Part shown: piece after piece, positions 25,701 to 35,023 of the stretch
How positions within the stretch are numbered: position 1 is the stretch's first letter
Layout: each line of letters opens with the position of its first letter
Origin: Clostridiales bacterium
Lineage (GTDB): Bacteria > Bacillota > Clostridia > Monoglobales > Monoglobaceae
Length of the DNA: 64,000 nt
Assembly (NCBI GenBank): GCA_019419865.1
Contig: JAHZIG010000010.1
Location: 23,213 to 87,212 of the forward strand
Direction: 5' to 3'
Notes under the pieces: generated by a model
Seen by the model: the letters and a program-made list of their open reading frames with translations, nothing else
Database searches by the model: none
Told to the model about the DNA's origin: nothing
Translations under genes and position numbers: made by a program

Positions 25701-28257
25701 TCCGACGACGCCTCCCGAGGCGAGCGCCGAGCCTCAACCGACGGCTCCTACAGGAATAACCATAGATCCGAAAACCGGTAAAGTGGAGGGGATTACGGAG
25801 AGCAACGTTAAGGCGTATCGCGGTTCCGACGCGACTGTTGTAGATCCTCTGCCGGCAAACTGGGGATCGTTGTTCGACGGAGATACGGACGTTGTGTTTG
25901 ATTCAATGTCGAACCAGCAGTATCTTGTAATCGATCTGGAACAGGCATACCCGATAAGCAAGATCAGAACTTACTTCGGGCATGATATAATCGAAGACGG
26001 TTCCGAGACAAATTCCAACGGAACTATGGTAGCCGTAAGCAACAACCCGATCCCGAAGGAGAACGGCGCAGACACATATATCAACGCGCTAAGGGTAAGA
26101 GGCGACTTGCAGAACGGAGTTCCGGTGATCGCCGACGAGACGGATGTAGTATCGACGGATTCGATCAACTGCTTAACGGTAGGTCCGGTGACGCCAAGCG
26201 GAACCGAAACGGCGCCGGCGGACGAAAACGGCGAGTACAGATACGTGATGGTATATAACTGGTCAAATCCGGGCGCAAGACTTAACGAGCTTGAGATCTA
26301 TATAGACCTTAGCGAAGACGAACCGGCAGAGCCGACCGAGGAGCCTGCGGCGAGCGCGAGCCCCGAGCCGGGAGCTACAGAAGAACCGGTATCGACCCCG
26401 GGAACCGGAATAACGATAAATCAGGAGACCGGTAAGGTTGAAAATATAACCGAGGACAGCTTATCGTATTACAGAGGTACGAATACCGAGCCCGAGGAGA
26501 CGGTTCACGCGGATTGCAGCAAGCTGTTCAACGGAATAGTTACAAACGACGACGCTTCGAATATAACAAGACAGACGTTTGTGGCGCTCGACCTTGGCGA
26601 AGCGTATGATATCGCAAGTATAAAAGCGTACTTCCCGAACGGAGGTACGGGCAACTCGATGGTTGGCGTAAGCAATACGCTGCCGCCGAGACCGGATAAC
26701 GTAGAAAGCTTTATGACCGTACTCAGATCAAACGGTACGGTTCAAAATGGCGTAAGCGTTATCTCCAGCGATATAACGTCTACAGATAAGGAAAACTATG
26801 TAGAAGTAGGACCGGTAAAGCCTACCGGAGCTAAAGCTTCCGCAGACGGCAAGTACAGATACATAATAATTCAAAACTGGTCGGCGGCGATAGTATTTAA
26901 CGAGGTTGAGATCTATATAGACTTAGACGGCGGCGAACCGGCCGAGCCTACGGCGAGCCCGAGCGCGGATCCGGGAGCTACGGCCGTACCTGAACATAAC
27001 GTAACTGCGGGAGCTAATATGACTGTAGACGCTCAGACGGCTCGCGTCGGAGATACTGTTAACATCGAGACTGCGGACGTCGCCGGCTCGAACATAGCAG
27101 GCGTTAGATATACCTACGAAGTAGACGGAACTCTGACGACCGCTTGGGCTGACAGATCCGCGGCGGATCAGTCCGCGGTGGTTACCGACGAGTTTACCAT
27201 TGTTATGCCGGACGCTGATATAACCCTTGAAGCGGTATACCAGAGCGGAAACGTAGCTCGAGTCGGATCGACCGAATACGCGTCCATAGCGGCTGCGGCT
27301 GAAGCTGCGGCTGCGGACAGCGCTGAAACCGCTCAGGCCAACCCCGTAGTGATAACGGCGGACGCATATTTGTCTGAACAGATTTGGATAGCGGACAATA
27401 AATATGTAGCAATAGTATCAGACGGCACGCCTCATACAATCACAAGGGTTCCGGTTGCCGGAAGAGAACAGGCTGGAATGACAGTCGCGGACGCGGGTCC
27501 GATATTCTTAAGAAACGGTAACGTGATAATCGGTTCTGCGGACGGAAGCGACGATAATGTAAGTCTGACCTTTATCAACGCCGAAGGCTATACGTCTATA
27601 AATCCGCTTATAGGCTGTTATACTGCGAACAATTCGACCAACACGGCCGTACTTAATCCAGGCGTGGCGTACAGTAATATGAGCCGCGCAACGTACGGGC
27701 TCATAGCCGACGTTGCGAAGAGAACGACGCTTACGGTAAACGGCGGCGTATTCAGCGGCAACTCAGCGGGCGCGCTGACGACTGAAACCGATTCGGCGCA
27801 GGAGCAAGCGGCGCTGTTCAGAGTAAGAGACAATACTTCGTCTTTGACGGTAAATGGAGGTATATTTAGCGATAACGAGACCAACGCGGGCGTTATATAC
27901 ACAACCAACGCGGCGGTCGCGATAAACGGCGGAACATTTGAGGGTAACAAAAACAGAAACGGCGCGGGCGCTCTGCTCTATACCAATAGAACCAATACGG
28001 ACGTATCCGTTTCGATAAGCGGAAATATAACGGTCGGCGAGGGTCAGGATATAGCTTTGACAAAGGGCAACGCGGTTAATATAACCGGAGCTTTGACTAA
28101 CGCTATAACAATAACCCCCGCGTCTAACGCGGCGGCGGGCGACGCCGTAGCAACGTTTGCGAGCGGCGTTACGCCGGATATAACTAAAGTAACTGTCAAT
28201 TCGGCTGAATTTACCGCCGAGCTCAGCGGACAGAATGTAGTTCTTGCCGCGGTATAG
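22729..28257 (+). CDS. SLH-domain surface protein with three F5/8-type C modules and a beta-helix
   Basis: An 1842-aa secreted protein. A signal peptide (residues 1-27, core LLASVIAVCMILTMVPM) precedes three SLH domains (about 30-200) closely related to those of the 3072-aa neighbour, including the shared VLNNVLSYT and VLKLNAAGVLNGNGDGTM. A Gly-Gly-Gly-Ser-Thr linker follows, then an InlB-type repeat (HTFSGWNTERDGSG). Three discoidin-like modules, each opening I-DPETGKV or I-NQETGKV and ending ARLNELEIYI-like, lie at about 520-690, 1010-1196 and 1227-1400. Between modules 1 and 2 is another carbohydrate-binding-like beta-sandwich. The C-terminus (about 1505-1842) is beta-helix-like with TVNGGVFSGN and TVNGGIFSDN rungs. 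No catalytic domain is evident. The likely role is wall-anchored binding of plant or host glycans. Confidence 0.85.
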   Translation: MTKRRRLLASVIAVCMILTMVPMSFAAFGATYGDTSGHWAESAIDKWSETGVIQGYDGYFRPDDNITRAEAATVLNNVLSYTETSSNTFSDVNSSDWYADAVLKLNAAGVLNGNGDGTMAPNANMTREEAATAIARAFSVTSSQSAITQYGDYAQISDWASTFVGAMTGESYIQGDNGMFRPQDNITRAELITIIDNIVKLYVTSPTQINDQYVPGIVVIKCGGVTGNGLVAKGVVVSPSASGTIQFTGCQFYGNVVNMSPDVELSSNSGTIIDPYSNTDSTSSSGILFGGGSWGGGSTGGGSTGGGSTGGGSTGGNPTPTPTAETDYTVTIDFANGDAAVTATYESGAVIEEPAEPTRLNHTFSGWNTERDGSGTAVRFPYTVRGDATIYACYTLNDGVQSIDSISGEDVYYTAGDDMVGVTASGNLDGVTPGETVTVALTPENAEYAVSGVSGAYISYTDSSGAAQTIAIDESAISYIGSGSVNISIPADIEIPAGASDLSLVVVPEVTTVAPPTPDADIEIDPETGKVLNINRSDLKYYDRSGNLQESLPMGYSKIFNGVTDDDSEVSSIRTQTFLVIDLGNYYRINSVKAYFPNSANGGNGTTMVAISNDGTINDRFDIIRTNGSVQSGIPIIDMDTTSQDATNYVEVGPIEPIAVESYEFRYIIIYDWSASASLNELEIYVDTDSMPDPLPTATIAPTPDATTEPTAAPTATSGTEPVPTPDATTEPTAAPTPGATLEPTAAPTTAPTATAEATEPDVWDTLADEFTGEADDYSIVWYKSNGDNAGASYTLEDGVMTITSDPNVDLSADENGVLYTMSVAIKNIKPDTEYQITFDEQANITERVNNGFYLYADTRYTDESTVTANDGNMPAVTDNSTGMDPAPVRNNGRVAFIHDQVVSDADWETQSYTWTSGSRVLEDGETLVAKFSFTLRGSHGSVSVRNIRITEAEEVEATPSPAPTSGTEVSPSPSATAGTAVSPSPAPTENPTTPPEASAEPQPTAPTGITIDPKTGKVEGITESNVKAYRGSDATVVDPLPANWGSLFDGDTDVVFDSMSNQQYLVIDLEQAYPISKIRTYFGHDIIEDGSETNSNGTMVAVSNNPIPKENGADTYINALRVRGDLQNGVPVIADETDVVSTDSINCLTVGPVTPSGTETAPADENGEYRYVMVYNWSNPGARLNELEIYIDLSEDEPAEPTEEPAASASPEPGATEEPVSTPGTGITINQETGKVENITEDSLSYYRGTNTEPEETVHADCSKLFNGIVTNDDASNITRQTFVALDLGEAYDIASIKAYFPNGGTGNSMVGVSNTLPPRPDNVESFMTVLRSNGTVQNGVSVISSDITSTDKENYVEVGPVKPTGAKASADGKYRYIIIQNWSAAIVFNEVEIYIDLDGGEPAEPTASPSADPGATAVPEHNVTAGANMTVDAQTARVGDTVNIETADVAGSNIAGVRYTYEVDGTLTTAWADRSAADQSAVVTDEFTIVMPDADITLEAVYQSGNVARVGSTEYASIAAAAEAAAADSAETAQANPVVITADAYLSEQIWIADNKYVAIVSDGTPHTITRVPVAGREQAGMTVADAGPIFLRNGNVIIGSADGSDDNVSLTFINAEGYTSINPLIGCYTANNSTNTAVLNPGVAYSNMSRATYGLIADVAKRTTLTVNGGVFSGNSAGALTTETDSAQEQAALFRVRDNTSSLTVNGGIFSDNETNAGVIYTTNAAVAINGGTFEGNKNRNGAGALLYTNRTNTDVSVSISGNITVGEGQDIALTKGNAVNITGALTNAITITPASNAAAGDAVATFASGVTPDITKVTVNSAEFTAELSGQNVVLAAV

Positions 28258-28279
28258 AAATAATAAGTTATAACGCATT

Positions 28280-28310
28280 TATCCCGGAGAATTTTTCTCC
28301 GGGATATTTT
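28280..28310 (+). terminator. Strong terminator after the 1842-aa SLH gene
   Basis: TATCCCGGAGAA and TTCTCCGGGATA form a perfect 12-bp stem with a 3-base loop, followed by TTTT. Confidence 0.9.
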
Positions 28311-28410
28311 TATAAAAACTTTACGTTTGTGTTAACATTTGGATACAGAAAAAAGATTTGTTGAAAAATTAATAAAAAAAAGTTATTTGTGTTCACATTC
28401 TTTGTCAGAA

Positions 28411-28619
28411 ATGAGATTGACTTTACAAAGAAATGGGAATATACTTATAACTGTTGACGGAAACATAGATCCGATACAATTGAATATAGGCGTTCAACTT
28501 TAAAAAACGGTTATTTTCTAAAGTATATACGACATCAACAAGATGATTGGAATTCTAATACTGTTATAGAAATCAAAGGCGATTTTATTTACTTCGTTGG
28601 AGATTTCTTTTTTTGTTGA
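28411..28619 (+). pseudogene. Possible remnant of a decayed gene
   Basis: The gap between the second SLH gene and atpB is more AT-rich than its surroundings. A 30-codon stretch from ATG 28411 (MRLTLQRNGNILITVDGN) ends at TAA 28501. One frame over, 28503-28619 reads on as KNGYFLKYIRHQQDDWNSN and EIKGDFIYFVGDFFF to TGA. Both look protein-like, and one base change would join them. There is no ribosome binding site before 28411. It could be a degraded fragment of a transferred gene, or chance. Confidence 0.3.
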
Positions 28620-28644
28620 ATGAACTTGTATTAATGCATAATAA
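28616..28644 (+). promoter_or_regulatory. Possible promoter of the atp operon
   Basis: TTGAAT and TAATAA are separated by 17 bases, 25 bases before the atpB GTG. The -10 is imperfect. It is the best candidate within the short leader. Confidence 0.4.
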
Positions 28645-28668
28645 TAGCAATAAAGGCGGTGAAAAAGC

Positions 28669-29355
28669 GTGAGTATTTCTGAGAGATTAATTGAAGAACT
28701 TGATACTAAATACGCGTTTACTGTTCCTATCTTCGGTGGGATACCGGTGCCCGAGTCGGCGGTTGTGACTTGGGGGATAATGGCGGTCTTGGTTTTGTTT
28801 TCAATAATATTTGTGAGAAACCTGAAGCTCAGACCGAAGCCGAACAGCCTGCAGATCTATTTAGAGACGTTCATAGGCTTTTTGAATAACTTCTTCACGG
28901 AGATACTCGGCGAGGAGGGCAAACGTTATATCCCCTACCTGTCGACGGTGATCATTTATCTGGGAATATCTAATATTATAGGAATTTTTGGAATCACTCC
29001 GCCGACCAAGGATCTAAACGTTACCGCGGGACTTGCGATAATGAGCATAGTTCTTATCCAGTACGCCGGGATACGCGCTAAGGGAGTTAAAGGCTGGCTC
29101 AAAAGTTTTGTTCAGCCGATGGGCTTTATAGCTCCGATAAATATAATGGAGTTGGTTATTAAACCGTTGTCGCTCTGTATGCGACTTTTCGGAAATGTGC
29201 TCGGCGCGTTTGTTATAATGGAGCTTATAAAATTTGTCGTACCGGCGGTCGTACCGGCGATATTCAGTATATATTTCGACTTTTTCGACGGCTTCATTCA
29301 GGCGTATGTGTTCGTATTTTTGACCTCGCTGTTTATGAAAGAGGCTATGGAATAA
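28669..29355 (+). CDS. atpB: ATP synthase F0 subunit a
   Basis: A 228-aa membrane subunit with several hydrophobic helices that forms the ion half-channels next to the c-ring. The essential arginine is in the conserved helix SLCMRLFGNVLGAFVIMEL, and the last helix carries the conserved QAYVFVFLTSLFM. It starts with GTG at 28669 after AAAGGCGGTG. It is the first gene of a complete atpBEFHAGDC operon; no atpI is seen in front. Confidence 0.95.
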   Translation: MSISERLIEELDTKYAFTVPIFGGIPVPESAVVTWGIMAVLVLFSIIFVRNLKLRPKPNSLQIYLETFIGFLNNFFTEILGEEGKRYIPYLSTVIIYLGISNIIGIFGITPPTKDLNVTAGLAIMSIVLIQYAGIRAKGVKGWLKSFVQPMGFIAPINIMELVIKPLSLCMRLFGNVLGAFVIMELIKFVVPAVVPAIFSIYFDFFDGFIQAYVFVFLTSLFMKEAME

Positions 29356-29373
29356 GCGGCGGGCGGCACGTAT

Positions 29374-29397
29374 AGTAAATAATAAAGTAAATAATAA
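29374..29397 (+). repeat. Two tandem copies of a 12-base AT repeat before atpE
   Basis: AGTAAATAATAA occurs twice back to back in the 96-base atpB-atpE gap. An AU-rich leader before atpE may raise its translation, since many c subunits are needed per complex. Confidence 0.5.
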
Positions 29398-29451
29398 AAT
29401 TTAATTATATTATTTTAGAAAGTTATAGCAAATCAAAGGAGATGTTTAATT

Positions 29452-29676
29452 ATGGGAGCATTGATAGCATTAGGAGCAGGTATAGCGGCTTTGTCGTGCG
29501 TAGGCGCGGGTATTGGTATAGGTATAGCGACGTCTAAGGCGACGGAAGCTATTGCAAGACAGCCGGAGGCTAAGGGCGATATCAACAAGGCGCTGCTGTT
29601 AGGCTGCGCGCTCGCAGAGGCTACGGCTATCTACGGTTTTGTTATAGGAATAATGATAATCTTATTCTTAGGCTAA
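29452..29676 (+). CDS. atpE: ATP synthase F0 subunit c
   Basis: A 74-aa two-helix proteolipid that forms the rotating c-ring. The polar loop ARQPEAKGD joins the helices and the ion-binding carboxylate is Glu56 in [11 protein letters not shown]. In Na+-dependent c subunits helix 1 carries Gln at the position aligned with Ile23 here, and Ser follows the Glu where Ala57 is found here. Both changes argue for proton coupling, although Thr58 and Tyr61 of the Na+-type pattern are retained. The start follows CAAAGGAGA. Confidence 0.95.
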   Translation: MGALIALGAGIAALSCVGAGIGIGIATSKATEAIARQPEAKGDINKALLLGCALAEATAIYGFVIGIMIILFLG

Positions 29677-29684
29677 TATCTCAG

Positions 29685-29726
29685 AATCCAAAGTCGGGTA
29701 CCGAAAACGCTTCGGCTTTGGATTTT
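29685..29726 (+). other. Hairpin between atpE and atpF
   Basis: AATCCAAAG (29685-29693) pairs with CTTTGGATT (29716-29724), followed by TTTAAT. It could be a partial terminator or an mRNA stability element that gives atpE more transcript than the downstream genes. The rest of the 183-base gap holds only the atpF ribosome binding site. Confidence 0.5.
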
Positions 29727-29859
29727 AATATAGCCGGTTGGATTTAGGAAAGCGGTTTATGCGCGTTTTCTTAGCCCAAGCGCGGCGACCGGCCGCTGAT
29801 ATGGGGCGATAGAGTTTAGAAAACTGCGCGTAGCGCCGTTTGAAACGGAGGCGGAAGAG

Positions 29860-30372
29860 ATGCTTAATTTGAACTGGGATATAATTTATACTTTTATAAA
29901 CCTCATAGTTCTGTTTATTTTACTTAAAATATTTTTATTTAAGCCCGTTACCAATATGATGAAAAAGCGGGCGGATATTATAAACAACGATCTTGACTCC
30001 GCGGCGGAATCCAAAAAGGAGGCCGAGCGTCTTAAGATCGAATATACGGATAAGCTGAAGGCGGCGGAAGATAAGGCGAACGAGATCGTCAAAGAGGCTA
30101 AGGTATCCGCCGGCGCGGAGAGGGAAAGAATCATATCCGAGGCCGAAGCCGACGCTTCCGGAATCATCGAGAGAGCCAATAAGCAGATCGAGCTTGATAA
30201 AGAGAACTCTATGAGGGGGATCAAAGTAGAGATAGCCGAGATAGCGCTTGCGGCCGCGCAGCGCGTTACGGCAAAAGGCGGCTCGGATCTTAATTCGGTG
30301 GACGATTTCATATCTGAGATCGACGGCGCGGACGAGTCAAGCGGCGGAGAGGCTGGCGCTGAAAATGAGTAA
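29860..30372 (+). CDS. atpF: ATP synthase F0 subunit b
   Basis: A 170-aa peripheral-stalk subunit: one N-terminal membrane helix (IIYTFINLIVLFILLKIFLF, residues 8-27) and then a long charged coiled coil of heptads (residues 35-140). The acidic C-terminal tail after residue 150 is longer than usual. It starts after CGGAGGCGG, and its stop codon overlaps the atpH start (ATGAGTAA), so the two are translationally coupled. Confidence 0.93.
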   Translation: MLNLNWDIIYTFINLIVLFILLKIFLFKPVTNMMKKRADIINNDLDSAAESKKEAERLKIEYTDKLKAAEDKANEIVKEAKVSAGAERERIISEAEADASGIIERANKQIELDKENSMRGIKVEIAEIALAAAQRVTAKGGSDLNSVDDFISEIDGADESSGGEAGAENE

Positions 30373-30889
30373 CAGGACGACTATTATAGACGGAGTTTCC
30401 AAGAGATACGCCGGAGCGTTGGCCGAACTGAAGATAGATCCCGCGGCGGTCAGAGAAGCGGCGGTTTTGGCTGAGGAGAACGCCGAGCTTACGGAGGCTA
30501 TGACCAATCCGTCGATCGGTCTTACGGAGAAATACCGGGCTGTAGATCGACTCTTTAGCGAAGATATATCCGCGTTTATCAAGGTTTTATGTAAGAACGA
30601 CGATTTTCATAGACTTCCGGAGATAGCCGAGGCGTACAGAAGAAACGAGCTTAAAACAAAAAATATAGCCGAGGTAAGATTTGAATACGCGGTAGAGCCG
30701 AACGAGGAGCAGTTACAGAAAATCAAGAGCGCGCTTATCAAAAAATTTGGTTTAAGCGACGTCGTACTAAAACTTGATGAAAACCGAGACTTGATCGGCG
30801 GATACAGAATGACGATAGGCGATAAGGTATATGACAAGAGCGCGGCGGGAGCATACGAGAGAATGCGCGCGGCGTTTACACGGAGGTGA
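30365..30889 (+). CDS. atpH: ATP synthase F1 subunit delta
   Basis: A 174-aa subunit that joins the peripheral stalk to the top of F1. The N-terminal helical domain begins VSKRYAGALAEL and the C-terminal domain contains the conserved DLIGGYRMTIGDKVYDKS. The ATG at 30365 overlaps the end of atpF by 8 bases. A longer frame upstream has no support. Confidence 0.93.
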   Translation: MSNRTTIIDGVSKRYAGALAELKIDPAAVREAAVLAEENAELTEAMTNPSIGLTEKYRAVDRLFSEDISAFIKVLCKNDDFHRLPEIAEAYRRNELKTKNIAEVRFEYAVEPNEEQLQKIKSALIKKFGLSDVVLKLDENRDLIGGYRMTIGDKVYDKSAAGAYERMRAAFTRR

Positions 30890-30895
30890 GCGTAA

Positions 30896-32464
30896 GTGAG
30901 CGGTATTAAGACAAGCGACGTTATTTCCATCTTAAAAGAGGAGATACAGAATTTTGATACAAAGACCCATGTCGACGAAATAGGCAGCATAATAACGCTC
31001 GGCGACGGAATCGTTTCCGTCTACGGTTTGAGCGAAGCCGTCTACGGCGAAATGGTTATTTTCGAGACGGGAGTTAAAGGAATGGTTCAGAGCCTGGAGG
31101 CCGACAGCGTGAGCTGCGTTTTGCTGGGAAGCGACTACGGCCTGCACGAGGGCTCTAAGGTAAAACGAAGCGGACGCAGAGCGGGCGTTCCGGTCGGCGA
31201 TAATTTGATCGGACGCGTTGTGGACGCGACAGGCGCGCCCATAGACGGTAAGGGCGAGATAAAGACGACAGAGTTCTATCCGGTCGAAAGCCCGGCTCCC
31301 GGCGTAATCGAGAGAAAATCGGTATCCGTTCCGCTGGAGACGGGTATCATGGCTATTGACAGTATGTTCCCTATAGGCAGAGGCCAGAGGGAGCTTATAA
31401 TAGGCGACAGACAGACCGGTAAGACGGCTATCGCGGTAGATACCATAGTAAACCAAAAGGGCAAAGACGTAATTTGTATATATGTGGCTATAGGCCAAAA
31501 GGCTTCGACGGTCGCGAAACTGGTCAACGATCTCGAAAAACACGGCGCGATGGATTATTCGGTAGTAGTCTCGGCGTCCGCGAGCGACCCGGCGCCCCTT
31601 CAGTATATAGCGCCTTACGCGGGAACCGCTATGGCGGAATACTTTATGCATCAGGGCAAGGACGTGCTGATCGTATACGACGACCTTTCAAAGCACGCGG
31701 TAGCTTACAGAGCGATGTCCCTGCTTTTGGAGAGACCGCCCGGCCGCGAAGCTTATCCGGGAGACGTATTCTATCTGCACTCGAGACTGCTTGAGCGCTC
31801 GAGCCGCCTTGACGACGAACACGGCGGCGGTTCGATAACCGCTCTGCCTATAATCGAGACTCTTGCGGGAGATATTTCGGCGTATATACCGACAAACGTT
31901 ATTTCTATCACAGACGGCCAGATATTCTTGGAATCGGAGCTGTTTTTCGCGGGTCAGCGCCCGGCGGTAAACGTCGGACTTTCGGTATCCCGCGTCGGCG
32001 GCGCGGCGCAGACCAAGGCGATGAAGAAGGTCGCGGGTTCTCTGCGTATCGACCTTGCGCAGTACCGCGAGATGGAGGTATTTACGCAGTTCAGTTCGGA
32101 TTTGGATCCGGCGACTAAGGAACTGCTCGACCACGGCGACAGGATAATGGAACTTTTGAAACAGCCGCTTTTGAATCCTCTGCCGCTGCACGCTCAGGTA
32201 TCGTTGCTGTGCGCGGCTAAGCATAAATTGTTTATGCCCGTTCCACTCGGCGATATGAAAGAGTTTAAAACCGAGCTCGTTTCTTATCTCGAAAGAAGCG
32301 CGCCCGAACTGATGAAATCGATAGACGAAGAAAAGGAACTCAGCGACGAGAGCGAGAATAATTTGGTAGCGGAGATCAAAGAGTTTGTGTCCGGCAGATA
32401 CGGAAGCGTCGAAGAAGCGGTAAACGACGCGGCCGAGGAGAAGGCGGAGAATCAGGAGAAGTAG
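30896..32464 (+). CDS. atpA: ATP synthase F1 subunit alpha
   Basis: A 522-aa non-catalytic nucleotide-binding subunit. Visible are the N-terminal beta-barrel, the P-loop [10 protein letters not shown] near residue 170, and the subunit signature [14 protein letters not shown]. The C-terminal 20 residues are Glu-rich and slightly longer than usual. It starts with GTG at 30896 after CGGAGGTGAG, 6 bases from the atpH stop. Confidence 0.97.
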   Translation: MSGIKTSDVISILKEEIQNFDTKTHVDEIGSIITLGDGIVSVYGLSEAVYGEMVIFETGVKGMVQSLEADSVSCVLLGSDYGLHEGSKVKRSGRRAGVPVGDNLIGRVVDATGAPIDGKGEIKTTEFYPVESPAPGVIERKSVSVPLETGIMAIDSMFPIGRGQRELIIGDRQTGKTAIAVDTIVNQKGKDVICIYVAIGQKASTVAKLVNDLEKHGAMDYSVVVSASASDPAPLQYIAPYAGTAMAEYFMHQGKDVLIVYDDLSKHAVAYRAMSLLLERPPGREAYPGDVFYLHSRLLERSSRLDDEHGGGSITALPIIETLAGDISAYIPTNVISITDGQIFLESELFFAGQRPAVNVGLSVSRVGGAAQTKAMKKVAGSLRIDLAQYREMEVFTQFSSDLDPATKELLDHGDRIMELLKQPLLNPLPLHAQVSLLCAAKHKLFMPVPLGDMKEFKTELVSYLERSAPELMKSIDEEKELSDESENNLVAEIKEFVSGRYGSVEEAVNDAAEEKAENQEK

Positions 32465-32474
32465 GTGAACTGAT

Positions 32475-33374
32475 ATGGCTAACATACGCGAGATCCGCGA
32501 TAGGATAAAGAGTATCAAGGATATAATGAAGATAACGAACGCTATGTATCTTATTTCTTCGTCCAAGATGAAAAGAGCCAAAAAGGCTTTAGACGACACG
32601 GCTCCGTATTTTCATACTCTTCAAAGCACGATCGACCATATCCTGAAGCATACGCCGCACACGAGCAATCTGTTCTTTCACAGGCGGGAGGAGATCCCCG
32701 AGGAAAAGCGTAAAAAGGGGTATTTGGTTATAACCGCGGATAAGGGCTTGTGCGGAGCGTATAATCATAACGTACTTAAAATACTCGACGAGGAGCTTAA
32801 AAAGAAGGGCGAGCACAAGCTGTTTATAATAGGCCAGTCGGGAAGGATGTACTGTTCGAGAAACGGGATAGAATACGAGGAGTATTTTAGGTATACGGCG
32901 CAGAATCCGAGACATCACAGGGCGAGAGAGATCGCGGATATCTTGATCGATAAATTTCTTAATGAAGAGATAGACGATTTATACGTAATATATACCGAGA
33001 TGGTGACCGCCATGAGCGAAGAAGCCAAGATCAAGATGATACTCCCGTTCAAGCGCGAGAAGTTCCACAGCAGGATAGGAACCGTAGACTACGAGGTAAG
33101 AGAGATACATCATACGGCGACGTTCGATCCGTCGCCGGAGGTCGTAATGGATAACCTTGTGCCCAACTTCTTAAGAGGGCTTATATACGGCGCGATGGTC
33201 GAGTCGTTCGGCAGCGAGCAGCACGCGCGTATGACGGCTATGGACTCGGCTACTAACAGCGCGAGAGACATAGTCAGGGAGCTGGAATTGGTATATAACC
33301 GCGCGAGACAGGCGGCGATAACTCAGGAGATAACCGAGATCGTCGGCGGCGCGAACAGTTTGAAGAATAAATAG
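32475..33374 (+). CDS. atpG: ATP synthase F1 subunit gamma
   Basis: A 299-aa central-shaft subunit. The N-terminal helix begins IREIRDRIKSIKDIMKITNAM and the C-terminal helix contains ARMTAMDSATNSARDIV and RARQAAITQEITEIVGGAN, both diagnostic. The internal domain contains ITADKGLCGAYNHN. Length is normal, and the gene follows atpA after 10 bases. Confidence 0.96.
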   Translation: MANIREIRDRIKSIKDIMKITNAMYLISSSKMKRAKKALDDTAPYFHTLQSTIDHILKHTPHTSNLFFHRREEIPEEKRKKGYLVITADKGLCGAYNHNVLKILDEELKKKGEHKLFIIGQSGRMYCSRNGIEYEEYFRYTAQNPRHHRAREIADILIDKFLNEEIDDLYVIYTEMVTAMSEEAKIKMILPFKREKFHSRIGTVDYEVREIHHTATFDPSPEVVMDNLVPNFLRGLIYGAMVESFGSEQHARMTAMDSATNSARDIVRELELVYNRARQAAITQEITEIVGGANSLKNK

Positions 33375-33428
33375 ACCGTGCGTTTTAAACATAAACGTTG
33401 TCGGCGAGACAGAAGGAGGAATCCTTAA

Positions 33429-34814
<1,386 letters not shown>

Positions 34815-34831
34815 GCTTTGGCGTAGATGTT

Positions 34832-34870
34832 GGAGGTATTAACGCGAAAGTTCCTTTCGCGTTAGCCTCC
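34832..34870 (+). other. Long hairpin in the atpD-atpC gap
   Basis: GGAGG/CCTCC encloses the perfect 10-bp stem AACGCGAAAG/CTTTCGCGTT with a 3-base loop. No T run follows, so it is probably an mRNA stability or processing element, not a terminator. Confidence 0.6.
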
Positions 34871-34929
34871 GGCAGGATTAAAGCGCCCGCGTGAAATTTT
34901 CCTCGCATAGAATGCTCGGAAACACGCAT

Positions 34930-34980
34930 GGGCGAAATGATCTCTTATCATTCCCAGCCCTGCGGATAAGAGAAATTTTC
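34930..34980 (+). promoter_or_regulatory. Two mutually exclusive hairpins before atpC
   Basis: AATGAT-CTCTT-ATCATT (34936-34952), flanked by GGG and CCC, can form one hairpin. TCTCTTATC (34941-34949) can instead pair with GATAAGAGA (34965-34973), followed by a T-rich tract. The two share the same bases and cannot form together. This resembles an attenuator, but such pairs can arise by chance. Confidence 0.35.
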
Positions 34981-35023
34981 ATTATTATTTTTGCCGACGC
35001 AGGGCGGCGGAATGGAGATTATT

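Noticed and set aside
10899-28257. LPXTG sortase anchoring of the SLH proteins
   Set aside because: Neither C-terminus has an LPXTG motif with a hydrophobic tail; the SLH triplets are the likely anchor.
29452-29676. Na+-coupled ATP synthase
   Set aside because: The helix-1 Gln and the Ser next to the ion-binding Glu are missing.
34880-34980. Known riboswitch class before atpC
   Set aside because: I tried to match SAM, c-di-GMP, fluoride and Moco patterns and none fits the core sequences.
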